Below are positions 53,915 to 63,179 of a stretch of 64,000 nucleotides of DNA, one piece after another. The notes under the pieces are model-generated. The model did not search any database. It was not told the DNA's origin and saw only the letters and a list, made by a program, of their open reading frames with translations. A program made the position numbers and the translations under genes. Within the stretch, counting starts at the first letter, position 1, and every line of letters begins with the position of its first letter. Source of the stretch: Marivibrio halodurans (GTDB taxonomy: Bacteria > Pseudomonadota > Alphaproteobacteria > UBA8366 > Aestuariispiraceae); assembly GCF_017963645.1 (NCBI RefSeq), contig NZ_JAGMWN010000004.1:248001-312000 (forward strand). Direction: 5' to 3'.

Positions 53915-55216
53915 ATGGATGCGACAATCGTTGCCGCGCTCGGGATCGCGGGCATGTTCGTCCTGATCCTACTCCACGTGCAAATCGGCATCGCGATGGC
54001 CATCGCCGGCGTCGTCGGCGTCACGGCCCTGATCGGTTGGGGGCCGGCTGTCTCGCTGCTGGCGACGGAAGCCGTCGCCAATCTTTCCAGCACGGATTTG
54101 GCCGTCGTACCGCTTTTTCTTCTGATGGGCAGTTTCGCCGCGGGAGGAAAGATGTCGACCGAGATATACAATCTAGCCCAGGCCACTCTCGGCCATCGGC
54201 GCGGCGGGCTCGCCTACGCCACGATCGCCGGCTGCGCCGGCTTCGGCGCGGTGTGCGGCTCGTCGCTCGCGACGACGGCCACCTTCGGGCGAACCGCCCT
54301 GCCCGAGATGCTCTCCCACGGTTACCGCGCCTCATTCTCGAGCGGCGTCATCGCCGCCGGCGGCAATCTCGGCGCGATCGTGCCGCCGTCGATCATCATG
54401 GTGATCTACGCGGTTCTAGCGAAGCAGTTCATCCTCGACGTCTTCGTCGCGTCGATCCTGCCGATATTGCTCACGGTGACGGCGATGCTGGCGACGATCG
54501 CGATCGTCGTGCGCCTGAAGCCCGATTGGGGCCCAAGTTCCGAGCGCGCAACCTGGGGACAGCGTCTTCACGCCCTGCGTCGCGCCTGGGCGGCTGCGTT
54601 ATTGGTGCTGATCGTTCTCGGCGGCATCTACGGCGGGGTCTTCACCGTGAACGAGGGCGCCGCCGTTGGCGCGGTAGCGGCCCTGCTGATCGCCATCGTG
54701 CGACGCCGGATGAGCATGTCCGATTTCTGGCAAGCGATCCTTGAGGCCGCGCAATCGACCGCCTCGATCTACCTCATCGTCATAGGCGCGTCGGTCTTCT
54801 CCTATTTCGTGACCCTTTCCGGCGTCTCGGAAGCCTTTGTCGACGCCCTCAAGGCGACGGATCTGGCGCCGGTGGCGATCGTGCTCCTGCTGCTCCTCGG
54901 ATATCTGGTCCTGGGAAGCATATTCGAGACCGTTTCGGCGATGCTCATCACGCTTCCTTTCGTGCTGCCTCTGATCATCGAACTCGGCTACAATCCGATC
55001 TGGTGGGGCATCATCAATGTCGCGATCATCGAACTCGGCATGATCACTCCACCGATCGGCATGAACGTCATGCTGCTGCAGTCGATGAACCCCGCGATAT
55101 CCTTGCGCCAGATCTATTCCGGGGTCACCCCGTTCATCCTGTGCAACATTCTCGTTCTCCTGACGCTTGTCATGTTCCCCGACATCTCGCTCCTGCTGTT
55201 GCGCTGGTTCGGGTAA
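53915..55216 (+). CDS. dctM: TRAP transporter large permease subunit (DctM)
   Basis: A 433-residue DctM-family permease. IAAGGNLGAIVPPSIIMVIYA and ELGMITPPIGMNVMLLQSM are the conserved half-motifs. GTFAAGG-like LLMGSFAAGGKMS occurs near residue 70. It lies 24 bp after DctQ. Confidence 0.93.
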   Translation: MDATIVAALGIAGMFVLILLHVQIGIAMAIAGVVGVTALIGWGPAVSLLATEAVANLSSTDLAVVPLFLLMGSFAAGGKMSTEIYNLAQATLGHRRGGLAYATIAGCAGFGAVCGSSLATTATFGRTALPEMLSHGYRASFSSGVIAAGGNLGAIVPPSIIMVIYAVLAKQFILDVFVASILPILLTVTAMLATIAIVVRLKPDWGPSSERATWGQRLHALRRAWAAALLVLIVLGGIYGGVFTVNEGAAVGAVAALLIAIVRRRMSMSDFWQAILEAAQSTASIYLIVIGASVFSYFVTLSGVSEAFVDALKATDLAPVAIVLLLLLGYLVLGSIFETVSAMLITLPFVLPLIIELGYNPIWWGIINVAIIELGMITPPIGMNVMLLQSMNPAISLRQIYSGVTPFILCNILVLLTLVMFPDISLLLLRWFG

Positions 55217-55262
55217 GGGAACGGCGCGCGCGTAGATACTTCAGGTAATTGGAGGCCCGATA

Positions 55263-56042
55263 ATGGCAGGCACCGTCGAAAAGGCGACCCAGGTCGAAAA
55301 GGCGACCCAGGCCCTGCGCGAGGCGATCCTGAGCGGGGCCTATGGCGGCGACGAGAAAATGCGCGAGGTTCCGCTGGCCGATACGCTCGGCGTATCACGC
55401 ACCGTCGTGCGCCTGGCGCTAAGCGCGCTGGAGCTCGAGGGGCTTGTCGTGCACACCCCGAACCGGGGGTTCCGGACACGCGCCTTCACATTGGAGGAAG
55501 TCTCGGACGCACTCATCGTGCGGGGGGAGTTGGAGGCGATCGCGGCGCGCTACATCTGCGAGAACGGTCTTTCCGATTCCGATCGGGCGACGTTCGAGGA
55601 TCTCCTTCGTCAGATGGAGCGCGTCCTCGCCAGCGGCTTCGCGGAGGTCGAATCCCGGCTCGCCTGGATGGATCTGGTCGCGTCCTTTCACGGGCTCCTC
55701 GTCACCGCGTCGGGTAGCTTCGCTATTCGCGCGACGATCGAGCAGCTCTCCCGGATACCGCTGGTGGCGCCCTATAGCGTCGTCTTCGATCTTTCTTCGG
55801 AAGACTACAGCTACGCGCGCATCCGAAGCACCTTCGAAACGCGCGAACAGCTTGTCGAGGCATTGATCGCGGGGCAAAGCGGCCGGGCCGCCGCCCTGAT
55901 GGTCGGATACGCCTATCAGGCCTGCAACAACAAGCGCGCGAGCTTCGAAGGGATGCGTCACGGGCGGCGTGTCTCGTCGATCCCCGGCATGGGATTGATC
56001 AGTCGCGACGGCGAACGACAGACCGAAAACATGGGGGAATAA
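55263..56042 (+). CDS. GntR-family (FCD) transcriptional regulator
   Basis: A 259-residue regulator. The wHTH is about residues 16-75 (LREAILSGAYGGDEKM, LADTLGVSRTVVRLALSALELEGLV) and the FCD effector domain about 85-235. The N-terminus contains VEKATQ twice, from a perfect 18-bp tandem duplication. GGAGG lies 7 bp before the ATG. It is last in the TRAP operon and is the likely regulator of the divergent promoters at 52.1 kb. Confidence 0.9.
   Translation: MAGTVEKATQVEKATQALREAILSGAYGGDEKMREVPLADTLGVSRTVVRLALSALELEGLVVHTPNRGFRTRAFTLEEVSDALIVRGELEAIAARYICENGLSDSDRATFEDLLRQMERVLASGFAEVESRLAWMDLVASFHGLLVTASGSFAIRATIEQLSRIPLVAPYSVVFDLSSEDYSYARIRSTFETREQLVEALIAGQSGRAAALMVGYAYQACNNKRASFEGMRHGRRVSSIPGMGLISRDGERQTENMGE
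55275..55310 (+). repeat. Perfect 18-bp tandem duplication in the GntR gene
   Basis: GTCGAAAAGGCGACCCAG occurs twice with no gap (55275-55292 and 55293-55310). It adds six residues (VEKATQ) without breaking the frame. It is just upstream of the DNA-binding domain. Such exact repeats are typical of recent slippage. Confidence 0.85.
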
Positions 56043-56217
56043 GGCCTCGCCCGTTGCCGTCTCTTGGCCTCAAGCGAGAGAACATGGTGCCGGCCTGACA
56101 CGGTTCCGCGCTCCTTTAGAACATGATCCCGGTAATGCCATGGTTGTGGACGAAACCCGCGCAATCATGACACCATGAGGCTTATTCAAACGGCGATTTC
56201 GCTGGCTTCCATGGGGG
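56043..56217. other. Intergenic region, nothing recognised
   Basis: 175 bp with a TTTAGAACATGATCC-like stretch resembling short dispersed intergenic repeats in alphaproteobacteria. No gene or RNA is evident. Confidence 0.3.
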
Positions 56218-56604
56218 GTGCCCATGCCGGGACCAAGAATTGGCGCGCTCGGAGAGAGCATGCTGCGTGGAAACGATACGAATTTCTATATCCGGTGCGA
56301 CGACGATCTGGACGATATCGACACCGACAGCAGACGCGGCCCCCTGGAATATCCACATATCCATGCCGTGACCGACGGTCCGACGCGGTGGAACCGGTTC
56401 GTCTATATCGGCATCACCTTCGGAACGGGGACGTATCACGGGGCGCCCGCGGCGATCGATATCTTCCGCGACGACGCCTATCAGCTTGAACTCGGCGATA
56501 TCGTGGCGGCCATCCAGGGCAATCTTCCGCTGATCTCGTACCAGCGCGTCCAGAACCTCGCCCGGTTCCTGCGTGGCTTCCCCATCCAACAACATTATCA
56601 ATAA
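56218..56604 (+). CDS. Hypothetical protein
   Basis: Up to 128 residues. An internal ATG at 56260 (MLRGNDTNFYIRC) is a likelier start if the first 14 residues are not translated. The protein is acidic near the N-terminus (CDDDLDDIDTDS) and contains YPHIHAVTDGP and FVYIGITFGTGTYHGAP. I do not recognise the family. It has no signal peptide. It is convergent with the amidase-like gene 36 bp away. The opposite strand is also open here, so the coding strand is only moderately certain. Confidence 0.5.
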   Translation: MPMPGPRIGALGESMLRGNDTNFYIRCDDDLDDIDTDSRRGPLEYPHIHAVTDGPTRWNRFVYIGITFGTGTYHGAPAAIDIFRDDAYQLELGDIVAAIQGNLPLISYQRVQNLARFLRGFPIQQHYQ

Positions 56605-56639
56605 GCCGAATCCGGGCCCGACAGCGCCCGGCGCACCGG

Positions 56640-58847
56640 TTATGAGCGGGGAGGCTCACCCCCCTTCCCGGCCAGGAACCCGGTCACCACATTCTCCAGC
56701 AAGCGGGAGACCGGATTGCCGAAGTCGTCGACCGGCAGGCTGCCGCAGAAGGTGATCGAGCCGACCGAGAAGACGGCCCCGCCCGACGGCGTGTCGAAAT
56801 AGACCATGTCGGCATGGATCAGCCGATCCGGCGGCTCGCCGGTAGTCGTGCTGACATGGGTCAGGATCTCCTCCGGCGCCACGACATAGGTCGGCGCGTG
56901 CGCTTCCGAGCGGGCCAGGACCACGGCATTGTCGGGCGAGCCGAGATGCGGGTCGAGGCGATCCAGCTCGTACCCGGCCGCGCCCGACCCGGACAGCCCG
57001 GCGTCGCCCAGGATATCCCCATCGATGCCGTCGAATATCCAGGAAAGGTCGGGCCGGTAGGACTCCGCCAGACGGCGGTAATAGGAACCGAGGAAGGTTC
57101 CCTGGGCCGAGAACCCCACCCCCGCGAGCGCCTGCGGCGGGCGTCCGTTGCGGCGCCAAAGCCCGCCATAGCCCCCATCCAGCGCCTGATAATACTCCCC
57201 CGGCTCCGCCGCCCAGGTTCGGATGCCGCCTTCCGCCCGACGGACCTCCGCGATGCCGGGGATCGTGTCGGAAACCGCGATGCGCCAATAGAACCCATTG
57301 CCGCCCAGATAGCAGAGCCGCCCGCCGGATTCGACATAGCCCTGGAAGGCGTCGAGGCTGCCTTCCGTGTGATACTCCGGGTGCGTGCAGGTCAGCACCG
57401 CGCGATAGGGACGAAGCGCCGCCGCCCCGTCGGCATGAAGCTGGTGGTCCGTCACCACGTCGAAATCCAGCCCCTTGGCCTCCAGCCATGCCCAAAGATG
57501 GCTGTCCGCCTGATAATGGCGCAGGCCTGAGCCGCAATTCGGCGCCAGAAGCGTAAGGTAGCCCGATCGCAGATTCAGGAGCGGCCGGCGCCAGGAACAG
57601 AGCGATATGCCGGTGCCGTCCGGGTGCAGATTATAGCTCGACTGGCCGAACTGCCGATACCGGTCGGGGTTGTAGGGATAGGCGCCCCAGTCCGCCATGC
57701 GCTTCTCGATCGCGGGCCCGTAGTCATAGCGGCCGTTATTCCCGTACATGACATAGGTGAAGGTGGGGATGACGACGCAGAGGTCGGAGCGCGGGCGCCC
57801 CTTCGGCGCGGCCACGAAGAAGGGAATGAAATCCTCCGCCCCGGCGCATCGAAGCCGCATGGCGTAGACGCCGCTTCGAAAATCCTCGGGGATCGCGAAG
57901 GTGAAATCGTCCGCCCAGCCGCAATCGTGGCAATCATCCTCGTGGAAATGGATCGCGGCATAATCCTCCGGCGCGTGGGGCCAGGCCATCTCGCGCCCGG
58001 TCCAGCGGGAGCCGCGCACGCCCCGCGTCGGCATATTGACGAGCCGACCATGCAGCCCATGGGGGCCGGTATCCCGGATGCGGTCCGTATCGATCCCGCG
58101 CGAGAAGTCCCAGGCGGCGAGACACTCGCCAACCCTCTCCGCGCCCACCGCTCCGGCCCCCTCCCCGCCGAGGGTGAGCGACGGCGCCTCGATCCGACCA
58201 TTGAAATGCCGGGCGGGTGGGCCGCCGACATTGCCCGCCGCGATCCGCGCGCGGGCCCCGTCCGAAAGGCACGGCACCGCGCCGCCCGGAACCGCCCCGG
58301 CGGCCCCTCCACCGCCCGTGTCCCGCCCCAGGCATTCGGCCACCAGTTCCGCGCGCCCGGAGACGAAATCGACGAAGCCCGCGATCCGGTACCAACGCAT
58401 CGGCCGCAGCGGCATCCCCAGCGTCAGCCCCCCATCGCCGCCGGCGGTGGCGACGGAGAGAGCCGGCCCCGCCCGGTCCACCGACAGGTCCAGGGAAAAC
58501 CCGGTCGCCGGATCGCCGATCGCGATTATCGTTTGCCGGTCCCGATCGACCAGGCCCGGCATGACGGTCGCTTCCAGGGTGAGCCGCTCCAGCCGCGTAC
58601 CGGCCGGTAGCGGCGCCTCGGCATGGGAGCCCGGAACGAAGCTCTGGAAGCGCGACGGGTAGCGCCCGTTGCACGACGCCGCGACCTCCTCATGCCGGAT
58701 ACCGGGCCCGTCCGGATTGGGATCGGCGCAGATGATCCGGACAAGCTGAACCTCATAGGGCTCCGCCGCCGTGGAACTGACCTTGAATCCCAGGACCTCG
58801 CCCGGGCGCGCGCCGAGTTCGTCCGCATAGCCTATGATCGGGATCAT
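56640..58847 (-). CDS. N,N-dimethylformamidase large-subunit-like protein
   Basis: A 735-residue protein. The N-terminal third has beta-sandwich, lectin-like character (GYADELGARPGEVLGFKVSS, RWYRIAGFVDF) and the C-terminal half is the DMFase-type catalytic domain: VIPTFTYVMYGNNGRYDYGP, CTHPEYHTEGSLDAFQGYVE and YLGGNGFYW. Known DMFases use a mononuclear iron bound by two Tyr and a Glu in such segments. ATG at 58847 overlaps the permease stop by 4 bp. No gene for a DMFase small subunit is adjacent. The substrate may be an amide or amine imported by the ABC system. Confidence 0.8.
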   Translation of the reverse strand: MIPIIGYADELGARPGEVLGFKVSSTAAEPYEVQLVRIICADPNPDGPGIRHEEVAASCNGRYPSRFQSFVPGSHAEAPLPAGTRLERLTLEATVMPGLVDRDRQTIIAIGDPATGFSLDLSVDRAGPALSVATAGGDGGLTLGMPLRPMRWYRIAGFVDFVSGRAELVAECLGRDTGGGGAAGAVPGGAVPCLSDGARARIAAGNVGGPPARHFNGRIEAPSLTLGGEGAGAVGAERVGECLAAWDFSRGIDTDRIRDTGPHGLHGRLVNMPTRGVRGSRWTGREMAWPHAPEDYAAIHFHEDDCHDCGWADDFTFAIPEDFRSGVYAMRLRCAGAEDFIPFFVAAPKGRPRSDLCVVIPTFTYVMYGNNGRYDYGPAIEKRMADWGAYPYNPDRYRQFGQSSYNLHPDGTGISLCSWRRPLLNLRSGYLTLLAPNCGSGLRHYQADSHLWAWLEAKGLDFDVVTDHQLHADGAAALRPYRAVLTCTHPEYHTEGSLDAFQGYVESGGRLCYLGGNGFYWRIAVSDTIPGIAEVRRAEGGIRTWAAEPGEYYQALDGGYGGLWRRNGRPPQALAGVGFSAQGTFLGSYYRRLAESYRPDLSWIFDGIDGDILGDAGLSGSGAAGYELDRLDPHLGSPDNAVVLARSEAHAPTYVVAPEEILTHVSTTTGEPPDRLIHADMVYFDTPSGGAVFSVGSITFCGSLPVDDFGNPVSRLLENVVTGFLAGKGGEPPRS

Positions 58848-59680
58848 CCCTTGACGGCACCCGCTGCGAGCCCGCGTATGAAGAACCGGCTCAGGAACGT
58901 GAACATGACGAAGAGCGGCAGCGCGATCAGGGTCGATCCGGCCATCAACTCGCCCCAACGCAGTTCATAGAGGCCGACCATCGTATCCAGGCCGACCGGC
59001 AGGGTCTTGTTGACGTCGCTACTGACCATGACCAGGGCGAAGACATAGTCGGTCCAGGACAGCAGGAAGGCGAAGATCGCCACCGTGACGATCCCCGGCA
59101 GGGTCAGCGGCAGGACGACCAGGACGAAGGCGCGAAGACGCGAGCAACCATCCACCATCGCCGCCTCCTCCACATCGTGGGGTATCTGCTTGAAAAAGCC
59201 CCAGAGCAGCCAGACGCCGAGCGGAAGCGCCAATGTCGTGTGCGATATCACCAGCGACAGCAGCGTATCGGACAGGCCGATCCGCACGAAAAGGGTCGCC
59301 AGCGGAATCGCCAGCAACAGCGGCGGGAACATATAGGCGTAGAGCATCGTCCCGATCACGAGGGTCTTGCCGCGGAACTGAAGTCGCGTCACCGCATAGG
59401 CGATCAGAACCGAGAGCACGATCGTCACCGCGACGGTCCCCAGCGCGACGATCACCGAATTCGCGAACCAGGTCGGATAGTCGGTCAGTTCGAGCAGGGT
59501 CGAGAAGTTCTCCCACGTGAAGGCCGACGGAAAGAACTCGATCGCGGTATAGATGGTCGAGGGCTCACGGAAACTGGTGTTAATCATCCAATAGATCGGA
59601 AAGACCGAATAGATGACCGTCAGCGCCAGCAGCGCGCCATAGCCCAGCTTCGAGCCCAGTTTGGGGAAATTCGCGCGCAT
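58844..59680 (-). CDS. ABC transporter permease (MalG-like)
   Basis: A 278-residue inner-membrane permease with six hydrophobic helices. The EAA loop is EEAAMVDGCSRLRAFVLVVLP. N-terminal FPIYWMINTSFRE is characteristic of MalG/UgpE-type subunits of CUT1 importers. It is 6 bp from the MalF-like gene. Confidence 0.92.
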   Translation of the reverse strand: MRANFPKLGSKLGYGALLALTVIYSVFPIYWMINTSFREPSTIYTAIEFFPSAFTWENFSTLLELTDYPTWFANSVIVALGTVAVTIVLSVLIAYAVTRLQFRGKTLVIGTMLYAYMFPPLLLAIPLATLFVRIGLSDTLLSLVISHTTLALPLGVWLLWGFFKQIPHDVEEAAMVDGCSRLRAFVLVVLPLTLPGIVTVAIFAFLLSWTDYVFALVMVSSDVNKTLPVGLDTMVGLYELRWGELMAGSTLIALPLFVMFTFLSRFFIRGLAAGAVKG

Positions 59681-59686
59681 GGACGC

Positions 59687-60550
59687 TCAATCCTTCCGGT
59701 CCAGGGGAAACAGGCGGAAATAGATCAGGATCAGCACGGACAGGATCACGAAGGAGATCGCCGATACGGCCGCCCCGGCGCCGACGTCGTACATCTCGAA
59801 CGCCTGTCTGTAGGAGAAGATCGGCAATTGCTCGGTCGCCTGCTGCGGGCCGCCGCGTGTCATCAGCCAGACGATATCGAACTTGTTGAACATCCAGATC
59901 GCGCGCAGCAGCAACACGACCAGCAGCACGGAGCGCAACTGCGGCAAGGTGATGTGCCAGAAGCGCTGCCAGGGTCCGGCGCCGTCGATGCGCGCCGCCT
60001 CGTAGATGTCCTCCGGGATGGATTGCAGCCCCGCCAGGCAGGTCAGGGTGACGAAGGGTGTCCAAATCCAGACACTGATCAGGATCACCGTGATCATCGC
60101 CATATAGGGGTCGTCGCCCCAGGGCAGATAGTCGTAGCCCAGAAGCTGCGCCGCCTTGCTGAATATCCCGACGGACCCGTCCAGCATCCATCGGAAGGTC
60201 AGCGCCACGACGACGGTCGGCAATAGATAGGGCAGGACCGCGATCCCACGGATCACCGGCATGCCCGGGAACTCCCGCGCCAGCAGCAGGGCGAATCCGA
60301 TCCCGAGCACGATCTGAAGCAGGATCGTCAACCCGGCGAAGATCACCCCCCGGCCGAGCGCCGCCCAGAAATCCGGCATGGCCAGCACGCGGGCATAGTT
60401 CTGGAACCAGACCCATTCGGGTTCGGAGATCAGCGATTCCCGGTGCTGGAAACTCAGCTCCAGCGCGTAATAGGCGGGATAGAGGACCAACAGGGCGGTG
60501 AGGCCCAAGGCGAGAAAGAAGATGATATAGATGATGCGATCGCTGGGCAT
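59687..60550 (-). CDS. ABC transporter permease (MalF-like)
   Basis: A 287-residue permease. The EAA loop is YEAARIDGAGPWQRFWHITLP. There are six hydrophobic helices. I chose the ATG at 60550, with GGAAG eight bases upstream; a GTG at 60565 is the alternative. It pairs with the MalG-like subunit in the membrane channel. Confidence 0.9.
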   Translation of the reverse strand: MPSDRIIYIIFFLALGLTALLVLYPAYYALELSFQHRESLISEPEWVWFQNYARVLAMPDFWAALGRGVIFAGLTILLQIVLGIGFALLLAREFPGMPVIRGIAVLPYLLPTVVVALTFRWMLDGSVGIFSKAAQLLGYDYLPWGDDPYMAMITVILISVWIWTPFVTLTCLAGLQSIPEDIYEAARIDGAGPWQRFWHITLPQLRSVLLVVLLLRAIWMFNKFDIVWLMTRGGPQQATEQLPIFSYRQAFEMYDVGAGAAVSAISFVILSVLILIYFRLFPLDRKD

Positions 60551-60650
60551 CCGCTTGACTTCCACTTCCGACCCGGCCGGCGCGGGAACCGCATTTGGGA
60601 GAGGACGGCCGAAGGGATTTCACCCCCCTTCGGCCGCCTCTATTCCCGCA

Positions 60651-62015
60651 TCAGGCCGCGATGATTTTCCTGATCTTCTCGGCGGCCGTACGTACGCTGT
60701 CGGTGGCGGACGTACCGTTCAGGACGCGATCCTGAATCATCTCCGGCAACGCATAGGAACGGAACACCTTGCCGGCACGTACATCGGGTTCCGGCCCCTC
60801 GGTATCGATCGACCGGATGATGACATCCGGGTCGTTGAGCACCCGCTTCTGCATCGCGAGGATGTCCGCGAAGGTCTCGAACGCCGGATGCGACGTCCAG
60901 CGCGGGTCCTCGTAGATATCCAGGCGCGTCGGCTGATAATGCACCGGCGAGGAGTGTAGGAAGTTGATCAGATGCTCGTCGGAGAACCATTCGAGGAACT
61001 TCAGCGCCTCGTCCGTCATCGCGGTATCCAGGACGACCCAGCCGTCATAACCATGGTTCACCGCGAATTTCTTCCCATCCTTCGACGGGAAGAGGAAGGA
61101 CGAAACCTGCTTCGCCTTCTCCGGCATGGTCAGTCCCATCTGATCGATCAACCGGCCGGTTCCGGGCGTGTGGGAGATGATTCCCCCCTGGAAGTCGCCC
61201 ACCAGATTGGCCCAGTCGGACTGCATCGGCGAGGGCGGCATGTACTGGGTAAGGTCCGCCATGAAATCGAGATATTCCGCCGCCTTCGGCAGGATATCGG
61301 GGGAATCGAGCACGACGTTCCAATCATCGTCGAACAGCTTCACCCCATTCGCCCACATATAGCCGAAGGCGGTGTAGTTGGCCGCGCCGTTGCTGCCGAT
61401 CGGATGGACGATGCCGTGGCGTAGCTGGTTCTCGCCATCGCCGGTCAGGGCGGCCAGATTGCCCATCATGCCGTCCCAGTTGCCGGGCTCCCGCAGCGAC
61501 TTGGCCGCGTACAGATCCTTGCGGTAGTTGATCCAGCACAGATTGTAGTCGTACGGGTACCAGTAATTGTCGCCCTGCATCGGAAACAGGATGCGCGGCC
61601 CCCAATCATATTTCGAGATGATCGAGTTCAGCGGGACGATCTTCTTCTCGTTGGCGAGCAGCAGCACGTCGCCGACGAAGCTCAGGGTCGCGATATCGTA
61701 GGGGCGCCCGGATTGGATCGAGGCCTGCAGCTTCTCGAAGGCCTTGCCGCCGGGAACGCTGTCCATCTGGACCTTGATCCCGGTTTCCTTCTCGTACTGG
61801 GCGGCGGCGAAGCGCATCGCGCGCACGCTGTCGACGCTCGGCTCCGCGTTCAGGAAACGGACCGTCTTGTCCGCCGCCAGCACGGCCGGCGCGGAAAGCG
61901 CGAAGGGCGCGACGGCGGCCGCGGCCCCCACCCCCTTGATGACGGATCGTCTGGAGGGGCTTCCGTTCACGCGGAAACCTTGCCCGGTCGGATCCAACGG
62001 ACTCTTCTTCACCAT
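60651..62015 (-). CDS. ABC transporter solute-binding protein with Tat-type signal
   Basis: A 454-residue family-1-type binding protein. Its N-terminus has SRRSVIKG followed by a hydrophobic Ala-rich stretch and LAAD, a probable twin-arginine signal, so it may be exported folded. The mature part starts KTVRFLNAEPSVDSVRAMRF. GYDGWVV and GIVHPIGSNGAANY are in the ligand-binding lobes. It belongs to the operon of the two permeases, the ATPase and the DMFase-like protein. Confidence 0.9.
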   Translation of the reverse strand: MVKKSPLDPTGQGFRVNGSPSRRSVIKGVGAAAAVAPFALSAPAVLAADKTVRFLNAEPSVDSVRAMRFAAAQYEKETGIKVQMDSVPGGKAFEKLQASIQSGRPYDIATLSFVGDVLLLANEKKIVPLNSIISKYDWGPRILFPMQGDNYWYPYDYNLCWINYRKDLYAAKSLREPGNWDGMMGNLAALTGDGENQLRHGIVHPIGSNGAANYTAFGYMWANGVKLFDDDWNVVLDSPDILPKAAEYLDFMADLTQYMPPSPMQSDWANLVGDFQGGIISHTPGTGRLIDQMGLTMPEKAKQVSSFLFPSKDGKKFAVNHGYDGWVVLDTAMTDEALKFLEWFSDEHLINFLHSSPVHYQPTRLDIYEDPRWTSHPAFETFADILAMQKRVLNDPDVIIRSIDTEGPEPDVRAGKVFRSYALPEMIQDRVLNGTSATDSVRTAAEKIRKIIAA

Positions 62016-62050
62016 GATTTCCTCCTCCTGCTGTTACCCAAGTTTGTTGT

Positions 62051-63160
62051 TCAGATCACCTTGGTCCCGATCGACTTCAGCGTCGTTCCCGACGCGGCGT
62101 CGAACAGGTGATAGCGCCCGTCGCCGAGTCGCATCGCGACGCGGTCTCCGCGCGATATTCCGTCGTTCCGGGAAATCAGCACGCGCAGGGATGTCCCGCC
62201 CTCGCGGCAAAGCAACAGGGTCTGCGCACCCATCGGCTCGACGAGGTCGACCCGCATGCGGAACTCCACCCCATCTTCCGCCCCGTCCGGCAGCACCTCC
62301 AGATGCTCCGGGCGAAGGCCCAGGACGACATCGGCGCCCGCGCTCAACCCCGCGCTCCGGGCCGTCGAAAGGTCGATCGCGAAACCGTCGCCCATGAGGC
62401 GCAGTCCGCTTCCCGCCGCCTCCAGCCGGGCGTCGACCTGATTCATCTCGGGCGATCCGATGAAGCTCGCCACGAACTGGTTCGCGGGATTGTCATAGAC
62501 TTCGAGGGGCGCGCCGACCTGCTGCAACCGGCCATCCTTCATGACCGCGATCCGGTTGCCGAGCGTCATCGCCTCGACCTGATCATGCGTCACATAGATC
62601 ATGCTGGTCCCGATGCGGGAGTGGAGACTGCCGATCTCCTCGCGCATCCGCACCCGCAGCTTGGCGTCCAGGTTGCTCAGCGGCTCGTCCAGCAGAAAGG
62701 CGTCCGGGTCGCGGACCAGGGCGCGGCCGAGGGCGACGCGCTGACGCTGCCCGCCGGAAAGCTGCTTCGGCCGACGCTCCAGAAGGTCGTCGATGCCGAG
62801 CGTCGCGGCCGCCTCGCGGACGCGCTTGTCGATCTCCGCCTTCGACGCGCCCCGCATGCGCAGGCCGAAGGCCAGATTCCCGTAGACGCTTTTATGGGCG
62901 TAGAGCGCGTAGTTCTGGAACACCATCGCGATATTGCGGTCCTTGGGATCAAGGCGCGTCACATCGCGATCGCCGATCATGATCGTTCCGGCGGTCGTGG
63001 TCTCCAGACCCGCGACCATGCGCAGGGTGGTCGACTTGCCGCAACCGGACGGGCCGACGAACACCATGAGCTCGCCGTCGTCGATCGACATGCTGACATC
63101 GTCGACGACCGTCAGATCGCCGAACTTCTTGGTGACATTACGAATTTCTATGGAGGCCAT
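62051..63160 (-). CDS. ABC transporter ATP-binding protein (MalK/UgpC-like)
   Basis: A 369-residue ATPase. Walker A is GPSGCGKST (about 36-44), the Q-loop is MVFQNYALY, the signature is LSGGQRQR, Walker B is AFLLDEPLSN, and the switch His is in YVTHDQ. The C-terminal OB/MOP regulatory domain (VLGLRPEHLEV, VEPMGAQTLL) is of the CUT1 type. ATG at 63160 is preceded by AAAAGCGCGG. It energises the adjacent two permeases. Confidence 0.94.
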   Translation of the reverse strand: MASIEIRNVTKKFGDLTVVDDVSMSIDDGELMVFVGPSGCGKSTTLRMVAGLETTTAGTIMIGDRDVTRLDPKDRNIAMVFQNYALYAHKSVYGNLAFGLRMRGASKAEIDKRVREAAATLGIDDLLERRPKQLSGGQRQRVALGRALVRDPDAFLLDEPLSNLDAKLRVRMREEIGSLHSRIGTSMIYVTHDQVEAMTLGNRIAVMKDGRLQQVGAPLEVYDNPANQFVASFIGSPEMNQVDARLEAAGSGLRLMGDGFAIDLSTARSAGLSAGADVVLGLRPEHLEVLPDGAEDGVEFRMRVDLVEPMGAQTLLLCREGGTSLRVLISRNDGISRGDRVAMRLGDGRYHLFDAASGTTLKSIGTKVI

Positions 63161-63179
63161 TGAATGATTTCCGCGCTTT

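Noticed and set aside
56218-56604. The 128-residue protein as the small DMFase subunit
   Set aside because: Size would fit, but it is on the opposite, convergent strand and its sequence does not resemble what I know of DmfA1.
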